Assembly: GCA_963757185.1 (NCBI GenBank)
Contig: CAVWQI010000009.1
Coordinates: 558,001-622,000, forward strand
DNA: 64,000 nt
Reading direction: 5' to 3'
DNA from: JAQBQB01 sp963757185
GTDB taxonomy: Bacteria; Gemmatimonadota; Gemmatimonadetes; Gemmatimonadales; Gemmatimonadaceae
Positions 8,213 to 15,642 of this stretch are shown in pieces (within the stretch, counting starts at the first letter, position 1; every line of letters begins with the position of its first letter). A program made the position numbers and the translations under genes. The notes beneath the pieces are model-generated. The model was not told where the DNA came from. It searched no databases and saw nothing but the letters and a program-made list of their open reading frames with translations.

Positions 8213-10405
8213 ATGGCGGATACCGCGGCCAAAGGTGGCGGCGAAGTCATCGAGGTCGGCAATCAGTTCTACATTCTCGCCACGGCGTCGCGTGCGGCCG
8301 AGCGGACGGCGGTTCTCGAGCACGACGACACGTTCGCTGTGTTCGACTACGCGGGCGACGTCGGCGCGTTCGGCGCGGGCGAGCAAGGGCTGTATCACGA
8401 GGGGACGCGGTTTCTCTCGCGTTTCACTCTGCGGGTCAACGGCAAGCGCCCGCTCATTCTCAGCTCGCGCGTCAAGGAAGACAACGAGCTGTTCGTCGCC
8501 GACCTGACGAACCCCGACATCCCGATCGGCCAAACCGGTGCGGTGATCCGCCGGGATCTCGTGCACCTTTTTCGCTCGCGCTTCCTCTGGAAGGACACCT
8601 GGTACGAGCGGATCCGGTTGTGGAACTACAGCCAGGGGGCGCTGCTCGCGTCGCTCTCGTTCGAGTTCGACTCCGACTTCGCGGACATCTTCGAGGTGCG
8701 CGGCATGCCGCGTCCGAAGCGCGGCGAGCGGCTCGAGACCGTACACTCAGGGAATGAGACCCGGCTCGGCTACCGCGGTCTCGACAACGAGACGCGATGG
8801 ACGGTGATCGATTGGGGCGAAGAGCCGCACGCGGCGACCGGAACGCAAGCGCAGTTCGCCTACGATCTCGAACCCGAGGCGCCGGTCTCGCTGGCGATCG
8901 CCATCCGCTGCGATCGCGAGAATCGCCGCGTGCCGAAGCGAACGTTCGAGGAAGCGCAGTCCGAGTGGAGCGCCGCGCTGGAAGCGGAACGCGCCGAGTA
9001 CGCGACGATCGAGACGTCGAGCGAGCGGTTCAACCAATGGGTGCGGCGCTCGGCCGCCGACCTGCGCATGCTCGTCGCGGACACGAAGTATGGGCCGTAC
9101 CCGTACGCCGGAGTGCCCTGGTTCAGCACTCCGTTCGGACGCGACGGCGTCATCACCGGACTTCAGACCCTGTGGATCAACCCCAGCATCGCGCGCGGCG
9201 TGCTCCAGTTCTTGGCCGCGACGCAGGCCGACAGCGTGAACGAGGTGCAGGAATCGCAGCCGGGCAAGATCATCCACGAGATGCGCAACAGCGAGATGGC
9301 GAACGTGGGTGAGGTACCGTTCGGGCGATACTACGGCAGCGTGGACTCGACTCCGCTCTTCGTGATGCTGGCCGGCGAGTATTGGGACCGCACCGGCGAC
9401 CGCGAATTCCTCGCTCGCATCTGGCCGAACGTCGAGCGCGCGCTCGCCTGGATCGACAACTACGGCGACTGCGACGGCGACGGCTTCGTCGAGTACGCGC
9501 GCCACTCGGCGAACGGACTGGTTCAACAAGGGTGGAAGGATTCGTCGGACTCGATCTTCCACGCCGACGGCACGCTCGCGCCGGCGCCGATCGCGCTGTG
9601 CGAGGTGCAGGCGTACGTTTACGACGCGCGCCTCCACGCCGCGCGCATGGCGGACGCGCTCGACAAACCGGACCGCGCGACGCAGCTCCGGAAGCAAGCC
9701 GAAGATCTGCGGTGCGCGTTCGAGGAAAAGTTCTGGTGCGAGGACATCGGCACCTACGCGATCGCGCTCGACGGACGGAAGCAGCCGTGCCGCGTGCGGA
9801 GCTCGAACCCGGGACACGCGCTCTACGGCGGAATCGCTGACAAGGAGCGCGCGCGGCGCGTGGCCGAGATGCTCGTCGGCGGCGAGATGTTCTCGGGCTG
9901 GGGAATTCGCACGATCGCGGTGACCGAAGCGCGGTTCAACCCGATGGCCTACCACAACGGGAGCGTCTGGCCGCACGACACGGGTTTGGCCGCGGCGGGC
10001 TTCTCGCGATATGGCTTCGACGACCTGGTGTCGGCGCCCTTTTCGGGGCTGTTCGAAGCGGCGGTCGCCGTCGAGAACCATCGCATGCCCGAGCTCTTTT
10101 GCGGATTCCAACGGCGCACGGGCGAGGGGCCGACGCTGTATCCCGTTGCCTGCTCGCCGCAGGCGTGGGCGTCGGGCGTCGTGTTCCACCTGATACAGGC
10201 CTGTCTCCGGCTGTCGGTGGACGCGAGGGAGCGCCGTCTCTCCATCGACCGCGCCTCGCTGCCTCCGTTTCTGACCTACATGCGGCTGATGAACCTCTCG
10301 CTGCCCTTCGGGTCGATCGACCTGCTCTTCGAGCAGCACCTGCTCGACGTGAGCGTGACGGTGCTGCGAAAGCACGGCGATTTCGAGGTTCGGGTCATCA
10401 AGTAA
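8213..10405 (+). CDS. Amylo-alpha-1,6-glucosidase / glycogen-debranching family hydrolase
   Basis: 730 residues with no signal peptide, cytoplasmic. An N-terminal beta-sandwich domain (roughly residues 30-240; TFAVFDYAGDVGAFGAGEQG, LYHEGTRFLSR) is followed by an (alpha/alpha)6 barrel typical of the bacterial debranching family (YPYAGVPWFSTPFGRDGVIT, QQGWKDSSDSI, YHNGSVWPHDTGLAAAG). In the barrel, Asp of FGRDG and Glu/Asp residues around GWKDS are the usual catalytic candidates; this assignment is from family knowledge. The start directly abuts the glycosyltransferase stop, so the pair is translationally coupled and probably handles one intracellular alpha-glucan. Orthologues of this GT4-debrancher pair occur in many soil bacteria. 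Confidence 0.88.
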   Translation: MADTAAKGGGEVIEVGNQFYILATASRAAERTAVLEHDDTFAVFDYAGDVGAFGAGEQGLYHEGTRFLSRFTLRVNGKRPLILSSRVKEDNELFVADLTNPDIPIGQTGAVIRRDLVHLFRSRFLWKDTWYERIRLWNYSQGALLASLSFEFDSDFADIFEVRGMPRPKRGERLETVHSGNETRLGYRGLDNETRWTVIDWGEEPHAATGTQAQFAYDLEPEAPVSLAIAIRCDRENRRVPKRTFEEAQSEWSAALEAERAEYATIETSSERFNQWVRRSAADLRMLVADTKYGPYPYAGVPWFSTPFGRDGVITGLQTLWINPSIARGVLQFLAATQADSVNEVQESQPGKIIHEMRNSEMANVGEVPFGRYYGSVDSTPLFVMLAGEYWDRTGDREFLARIWPNVERALAWIDNYGDCDGDGFVEYARHSANGLVQQGWKDSSDSIFHADGTLAPAPIALCEVQAYVYDARLHAARMADALDKPDRATQLRKQAEDLRCAFEEKFWCEDIGTYAIALDGRKQPCRVRSSNPGHALYGGIADKERARRVAEMLVGGEMFSGWGIRTIAVTEARFNPMAYHNGSVWPHDTGLAAAGFSRYGFDDLVSAPFSGLFEAAVAVENHRMPELFCGFQRRTGEGPTLYPVACSPQAWASGVVFHLIQACLRLSVDARERRLSIDRASLPPFLTYMRLMNLSLPFGSIDLLFEQHLLDVSVTVLRKHGDFEVRVIK

Positions 10406-10491
10406 GTCTTTCCTCTCTCTCGACATCGTTGCCGGGTCGGGACAGATTCGATCTGGTCATAGCGCCACCGGTGCTCCGGCGTTGCTCGGGT

Positions 10492-10676
10492 ATCAACATT
10501 GGTACACGGAAACAAACGGGTCCGACGGACGCAAACGGAGAACAGCTTTTTGGAACTGCCTTGGGCACGCACCGGCAGCTAGCCGAGGCCGTTCCCAAAG
10601 GCAGGTCGCCTTTTTGTCGTTAGATCCGTTTGTGTCGTGCCATCCGTTTGTGTTCCGCGTTCCAATTGTTGATGCC
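10492..10676. repeat. Dispersed intergenic inverted-repeat element, copy B
   Basis: The left arm ATCAACATTGGTACACGG continues into AAACAAACGGGTCCGACGG. The right arm 10621-10676 ends CGTTCCAATTGTTGATGCC and holds CCGTTTGTGT twice. The arms are inverted copies and the interior again contains GGAACTGCC. It occupies half of the 370-bp gap 10406-10775 between the debrancher and mscL; the rest holds no recognisable gene. Confidence 0.82.
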
Positions 10677-10775
10677 CGGCCATGGCGCAGTGAACTCTGA
10701 TAGCCAAGCGGACTCTCGCCGCCGTTGCTGCCCGCAGTCGCGCCATCGTGACTTCATCCCGAGGAGAGACTGACG

Positions 10776-11225
10776 ATGCTCAAGGACTTCAAAGCGTTCA
10801 TTCTGCGCGGCAACGTGCTGGACCTGGCGGTCGCGGTCGTGATCGGCGCCGCGTTCGGGGCGGTCGTGAAATCGTTGACGGACGACGTGATCATGCCGCC
10901 GATCGGGCTCGCCTTGGGCCATATCGACTTTTCGAACTTGTTCGTCGTGCTGAAGGAAGGCACGAGCCCGGGCCCGTACCTGACGGTGGCGGACGCGCAC
11001 AAGGTGGGAGCGGTGACGCTCAACTATGGAGCGTTCGTCAACTCGCTCGTCACTTTTGTCATCATCGCGTTCTGCGTGTTCATGATCGTGCGGATGGCGA
11101 GCAAGCTGTACGCGAAGCCAGCGCCGCCGCCGGACAACATGAAGTCCTGCCCGCGGTGCACGCTCTCGATCCCGAAGGCCGCGAGCCGCTGTCCGAACTG
11201 CACGTCCGACGTCGCCGCCGCCTGA
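10776..11225 (+). CDS. mscL: Large-conductance mechanosensitive channel MscL with C-terminal zinc ribbon
   Basis: 149 residues. The N-terminal amphipathic helix and TM1 are canonical (MLKDFKAFILRGNVLDLAVA, VVIGAAFGAVVKSLTDDVIM). TM2 is VNSLVTFVIIAFCVFMIVRM. The channel opens under membrane tension and releases solutes on osmotic downshock. A GAGGAGAG ribosome site precedes the ATG. Instead of the usual charged helical tail, the last 30 residues have two CxxC knuckles (SCPRCTLSIPKAASRCPNC), a zinc-ribbon tail seen in a subset of MscL proteins. It stands alone between repeat B and the GxxExxY gene and looks monocistronic. Confidence 0.96.
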   Translation: MLKDFKAFILRGNVLDLAVAVVIGAAFGAVVKSLTDDVIMPPIGLALGHIDFSNLFVVLKEGTSPGPYLTVADAHKVGAVTLNYGAFVNSLVTFVIIAFCVFMIVRMASKLYAKPAPPPDNMKSCPRCTLSIPKAASRCPNCTSDVAAA

Positions 11226-11316
11226 CGCTTCGCGCCCGGCGGCGTTAGGCCAATCGACAACGAGGAATGGTGTCGGTTGAAATGAATCGGTGACGGCCAT
11301 CGGCCGCCGCCGGCTC

Positions 11317-11736
11317 ATGCTTGCCGACATGAACAAGCCGGCGCTGATCGAGGAAGAGACGACGGGCGCGATCATTGGATCGTTCTACGACGTCCACGCC
11401 GCGCTCGGCTTCGGCTATCGCGAACTCATTTACGCTCTCGCGATGGAGCGGGACCTCCGAGCGAAGGGGCACCAGGTCGATCGCGAAGTGGCGGTGCTGA
11501 TCCATTTTCGCGGTGAACCGCTTGCCCGGCAAACGATCGACATGGTTGTCGATCAGAAGGTGATAGTCGAAACGAAGTCGACGGAATTACTCCACCCGGA
11601 TGCGCACCGCCAATTGTTCGGCTATCTGTGCGCGTCGACGCTGGAGGTGGGCCTACTCCTCCATTTCGGCCGACAGCCCAAATTCCACCGCGCCATCTAC
11701 CAGAACAAATACAAGAGCTTCAGCCGCACATCTTGA
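11317..11736 (+). CDS. GxxExxY-family protein (TIGR04256)
   Basis: 139 residues from the ATG at 11317; an ATG at 11329 is equally possible. The family motif is exact: G-Y-R-E-L-I-Y inside LGFGYRELIYALAMERDL. It is followed by the usual basic stretch, the strands FRGEPLARQTIDMVVDQKVI and VETKSTELLHPDAHRQL, and the terminal LLLHFGRQPKFHRAIY. The D...(V/I)E.K layout (MVVDQKVIVETKS) resembles the core of PD-(D/E)xK nucleases, which makes a DNA-acting role plausible but unproven. No function is established for the family. Its stop codon is 7 bp from repeat C, which suggests association with the dispersed repeat. Confidence 0.9.
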   Translation: MLADMNKPALIEEETTGAIIGSFYDVHAALGFGYRELIYALAMERDLRAKGHQVDREVAVLIHFRGEPLARQTIDMVVDQKVIVETKSTELLHPDAHRQLFGYLCASTLEVGLLLHFGRQPKFHRAIYQNKYKSFSRTS

Positions 11737-11743
11737 GTTGTTC

Positions 11744-11881
11744 TCCGTTTGTTTCGGTTTCGAAGCCGTTTGTTTCCGTGTTCCAATTGTTGATGCCTGC
11801 TTGGCGGGATGGTCTCGATCGCCAGGACGAGCCATAACAATTGTGACACGGAAACAAACGGGTCCAACGGAAACAAACGGT
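11744..11881. repeat. Dispersed intergenic inverted-repeat element, copy C
   Basis: Here the two arms face outward. The left arm CCGTTTGTTTC (twice) ends TTCCAATTGTTGATGCC at 11797. A roughly 35-bp centre follows, with TGGCG / CGCCA as a possible stem. The inverted arm CAATTGTGACACGG then leads into AAACAAACGG (twice). The whole could fold as one long hairpin and sits between the convergent GxxExxY gene and sortilin-like gene. It begins 7 bp after the GxxExxY stop. Confidence 0.82.
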
Positions 11882-11925
11882 ACTGCAACTGCGACTTGAT
11901 GCGTGTACTCCGGCCCAGCCGGGCG

Positions 11926-14900
11926 TCAGGGGACAACCGGCCTGACAGTCTCCGTAATCGTTGGAATCTTGCCGGCCATGGTCGTGTTGAACGCGGAAAG
12001 ATCGGTGTCGACGAGTGACTTGTAGGCGGCCTTGGCGGCGGTGAGGTCTTTTTCGATGTCGCCGAGCCAGGCGATCGAGGCGTCGGTGGGGCGGTAGTCG
12101 GCGCCGCCGGCGACGTCGCCGGCGCCGTTGCCGATGACGCCGTTCAGCCAGATGAGGTTCATGTAGATCTTGTACGGCTCGACGTAATACTTGTCGTCGC
12201 CGTTCATGTCCGAGCGCGAGAGAAGGAGCAACTCGACCTTCATCATCTTCGCGTCGAGATCGGCGAGCGCGCGGTCGACGTCGGGCTTCTCGGCGTTGGC
12301 TTTCCGCTGGTCGAGGATCTGTTTTCGCATCACCTCGAGCCGGTTGATCAGGTCGACGCTCGCGTTCATGTCGTCGCGCACGCGGCGCTGGGCGCCGGTG
12401 GAGGCGACGAGGTCGGTCAGCTGCGTCTTGATCTCCGGGTCCTCGAGAATCACGAGCGGCTTGCTCGTGAGCGTCGCGCCGTTGACGGTGAGGCGCGCGG
12501 TGTACGTGCCGGGGAGCGCGAGCGGACCGGCGGTCTGCGCGCCCTGAATGCCCCAGTGCGTGATGGGCCGCGTCGGGCGGTTGTTGAAGCGCGGCTCCTG
12601 GAAGATGTGCGGGTTGTCGGGCGCCGGCGTGCGGAGCGCGACGACGCGCGGCGCGTCGTAGCGGAGGTCCCACTGCACGCGATTGAATCCCGCGCGCGTC
12701 GGCGACTGGATCGTGCGCACGACGGCGCCGGCCGAGTCGAGAATCTCCACGCGCGCGGGGCGCTGCGTCGCCTTGCCGAGCTTGAACGTGAGCTCCGCTC
12801 GGCCGCTGCGCGCCTGGCGATATCCCGGATGCGGCGCGTAGAGCGAGACGCTGTCGTCGCCCGCGGCGATCGTCTGCGGATCGCTCTCCCACGGCGCGAT
12901 GTCGCGCAGGATGTAGACGCCGCGCCCGTACGTCGCGACGACGACGTCGTGCCAGGTTTTCGGGACGACGATCCACGAGACGGACGTGTGCGGCAGTCCT
13001 TCGTTGAAGTTCGTCCAGTGCGCGCCGTCGTCTTTCGAATAGTAGAAAGCGTGCCCCGTCCCGGCGAAGAGCATGCCGCGCCTGTTCGGGTTCTCCGTGA
13101 TCGCCATGACGTAATCGAGCGGATGCGTCGCCGGCAGATCGCCGGTGACGTTCGTCCACGTCGCGCCGAAGTCGGTCGTCTTGTAGATGAACGGCTTGCG
13201 GTCGTCCATCATATGAAAGTCGACGGCGACGTACGCCGTGGCCGGATCGAAGTGCGACGGCTCGATCTTCCGGATCGTCCCCCACGCGGGCATGCCCGCC
13301 TTCGTCAGACCGGCGGTCACGTCCACCCACGAACCTTCAGCCCCTGCCTGCGAGTCCTTCGTGTACCAGACCTTGCCGTCGTTCGTGCCCGCCCACAGAA
13401 GACCGCGCTGAATCTCCGACGGCGCGATCGCGAAGACGACCTCGCCGTAGAACTGGCCGAGGTTGTCCTCGACGATGCCGCCGGACGAGACGACGTACTT
13501 TGGGTCGCGCGTCGAGAGGTCGGGGCTGATGACGCTCCAGCTCTGGCCCTGATTAGAGGTCTTGAATACGACCTGGCAGCCGTAGTAGACCGTGGCGTGA
13601 TCGAACGGATCGATCGCCAGCGGCGGAGTCCAGTGACAGCGGTACTTGAGCTTGTCCGGCGGCGAATCGAGCGTGTGGATCCACGGGCTCACCGACCGCG
13701 CGCGCTTGTCGCGATGGTCGTAGCGCGTGACCTCGTTGCCGTAGCAGCTCGCCCAGACGATGTTCGCGTCGGTGGGATCGGGCAGCGTGAATCCGGACTC
13801 GCAGCCTCCGAGCCCGTGATCCCACGTCGAGAATCCGCCGAAGCCACCGCCGCCGCGACCACCGCCTCCGCCGCCAGTCGAGTCGGCGCCGGTTGAATCG
13901 GCGACTGCACCGCGACCTCCGCGTCCTCCGCGTGCCCCCCCCGCTCCCTCCGGAACCGCCGCGCCTCGACCCGCCGCGGCGATGATCTGCGCAGCTCGGC
14001 CGCCGCCTCGTCCACGACCGTTCGTCGTATCCGCGTTCGCCCCACCGCGTCCACCTCGTCCGCCGCGTCCGGCACCCGCGGCGATGCCGCGAGTCGCCGT
14101 CGCGCCCTCAGGCGCGGTGCTCGGACCGCGCATCGTGCCATTGTCCTGTCGATTGCCGTAGACCCAGTACGGAATCTGGTTGTCGACCGCGACGTGATAC
14201 ATCTGCGCGATCGGCAGCGAAACGCTCTGAAACGTCTTGCCGTGATCCGTCGTGAGCCGCGCGCCGGCGTCGTTGGTCAGCCCGAAGTGGTTGGCGTTCT
14301 TCGGGTCGAACCAGATGTCGTGGTTGTCGCCGCCCCACGGCACTTCGACGAATGTCTTGCCGCCGTCCTTCGACTGGAAAAAGCTGCTGTTGGCGAGCAG
14401 GATCTCGTCCGGGTTGGACGGCGAAACCATTAAGTGGATGTAGTATCCGGCTCTTCCAATGAGTTGACGCTGATAGTTCACGACCTTCCACTTCACGCCG
14501 CCGTCGTCCGACCGCCAGACGGAGCCTTGATCGGCCGTCTGAATCAGCGCGTAGACGCGCTTCGAGTTCGACGGCGCGACGGCGACGTCGATCTTGCCGA
14601 TCGGCGGCTGTGGAAGTCCGGGGTCGACCACCTGCTTCCACGTGTCGCCGGCGTCGCGGGTCACGTAGACGCCGTCCTTCGGATCGTGCGTCCCACTGTA
14701 CATCGCCCACGTGTGCATGATCACGTGCCACATGCCGGCGAACAGCACCTTGGGATTCTTCTCGTCGAGCGTGAGACCGGAGCACCCGTAGTTGCCGCCG
14801 AGCGTGAGAACGAGCTTCCAGGTCTTGCCGCCGTCGGTGGTGCGATAGACGCCGTGCTCCGTCTGCTCACCCGTCGCGCGGCCGAGCGCGCAGACGTACA

Positions 14901-15429
14901 CGACGTTCGGATTCGTCGGATGCACGATGATGCGGCCGATGCGGCCTGTCTCGTCGAGCCCCATGTGCTGCCAGGTCGTGCCCGAGTCGACGGACTTGTA
15001 GACGCCGTCCCCCATCAGGTCCGCATCGCGGATCGCCCACCCTTCGCCAGTGCCGGCCCAAACGATCGACGGCTTGGACGGGGCAACGGCGAGCGCGCCG
15101 ATCGCCTGCACGGGCATCGAGTCTGAAACGGGTCGGAACGTCGCGCCGCTGTCGACAGACTTCCATACACCGCCGGACGCGGCGCCCAAGTACCACACGC
15201 GCGCGTCGCCGGGGACGCCGGTGATCGCCGAGATTCGCCCGCCCTCGGCGGGCCCCATCATCTGAAAACGGAATGGATCCGGAGGCGGCGTCGGGGCTGG
15301 CCTTTGAGCGGGAGCTTGGCCTGGCGCCGGGGCGCCGCCGCGTGGTTGCGCAGAGAGGGTTGCGGCCGACGAAAGGACGCAAAATGCCGCGACGACAATG
15401 GGATGCCGAGCGGGCGAAAGTCCATGCAC
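11926..15429 (-). CDS. Sortilin/VPS10-like BNR-repeat beta-propeller, exported
   Basis: About 1167 residues from a GTG at 15429 that gives a signal peptide (HPIVVAAFCVLSSAATLSAQ). The frame stays open for another 190 codons upstream, but that stretch opposes the next gene and has no signal character. Many Asp-box motifs are present (SVDSGTTWQHMG, TTDGGKTW, TRDAGDTW, SDDGGVKW, TTDFGATW). The start is of the sortilin N-terminal type, GPAEGGRISAITGVPGD. A C-terminal Ig-like segment (VEILDSAGAVVRTI) and a helical end follow. A long Gly/Arg-rich insertion lies at about 13840-14090. Often annotated as a glycosyl hydrolase, but no catalytic residues are evident. The substrate is unknown. It is a paralogue of 38477-42091. 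Confidence 0.85.
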   Translation of the reverse strand: MHGLSPARHPIVVAAFCVLSSAATLSAQPRGGAPAPGQAPAQRPAPTPPPDPFRFQMMGPAEGGRISAITGVPGDARVWYLGAASGGVWKSVDSGATFRPVSDSMPVQAIGALAVAPSKPSIVWAGTGEGWAIRDADLMGDGVYKSVDSGTTWQHMGLDETGRIGRIIVHPTNPNVVYVCALGRATGEQTEHGVYRTTDGGKTWKLVLTLGGNYGCSGLTLDEKNPKVLFAGMWHVIMHTWAMYSGTHDPKDGVYVTRDAGDTWKQVVDPGLPQPPIGKIDVAVAPSNSKRVYALIQTADQGSVWRSDDGGVKWKVVNYQRQLIGRAGYYIHLMVSPSNPDEILLANSSFFQSKDGGKTFVEVPWGGDNHDIWFDPKNANHFGLTNDAGARLTTDHGKTFQSVSLPIAQMYHVAVDNQIPYWVYGNRQDNGTMRGPSTAPEGATATRGIAAGAGRGGRGGRGGANADTTNGRGRGGGRAAQIIAAAGRGAAVPEGAGGARGGRGGRGAVADSTGADSTGGGGGGRGGGGFGGFSTWDHGLGGCESGFTLPDPTDANIVWASCYGNEVTRYDHRDKRARSVSPWIHTLDSPPDKLKYRCHWTPPLAIDPFDHATVYYGCQVVFKTSNQGQSWSVISPDLSTRDPKYVVSSGGIVEDNLGQFYGEVVFAIAPSEIQRGLLWAGTNDGKVWYTKDSQAGAEGSWVDVTAGLTKAGMPAWGTIRKIEPSHFDPATAYVAVDFHMMDDRKPFIYKTTDFGATWTNVTGDLPATHPLDYVMAITENPNRRGMLFAGTGHAFYYSKDDGAHWTNFNEGLPHTSVSWIVVPKTWHDVVVATYGRGVYILRDIAPWESDPQTIAAGDDSVSLYAPHPGYRQARSGRAELTFKLGKATQRPARVEILDSAGAVVRTIQSPTRAGFNRVQWDLRYDAPRVVALRTPAPDNPHIFQEPRFNNRPTRPITHWGIQGAQTAGPLALPGTYTARLTVNGATLTSKPLVILEDPEIKTQLTDLVASTGAQRRVRDDMNASVDLINRLEVMRKQILDQRKANAEKPDVDRALADLDAKMMKVELLLLSRSDMNGDDKYYVEPYKIYMNLIWLNGVIGNGAGDVAGGADYRPTDASIAWLGDIEKDLTAAKAAYKSLVDTDLSAFNTTMAGKIPTITETVRPVVP

Positions 15430-15609
15430 GAGCCATTCGCGCGATCTCCAATGGGATTGGGCGAGGCAATGAAAAGCCGACGTTTGGGATGGGACGTCAT
15501 ACGCTACGACCCGGTAGCGGTGCCGGACAAGTGGCGACAAATCTCCGACGACTCGCCCGGCGCGATTCCGATGACCGTCGCGTAGGTTTGGGTCGACGTT
15601 CAGTCCCTC

Positions 15610-15627
15610 CCGGTCCACCGGTCCACC
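15610..15627. repeat. Octamer tandem repeat (CCGGTCCA), locus 1
   Basis: Two and a quarter copies of CCGGTCCA, ending 15 bp before the start of the DUF5916 gene in the 213-bp divergent gap 15430-15642. The same octamer repeats upstream of the genes at 36795 and 61531. Confidence 0.7.
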
Positions 15628-15642
15628 TGCCCCCCCAGGTCC

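Noticed and set aside
11926..15429. Sialidase or other glycosidase call for the BNR propeller
   Set aside because: Asp boxes are structural; the catalytic Arg triad and Tyr/Glu of sialidases are not visible.
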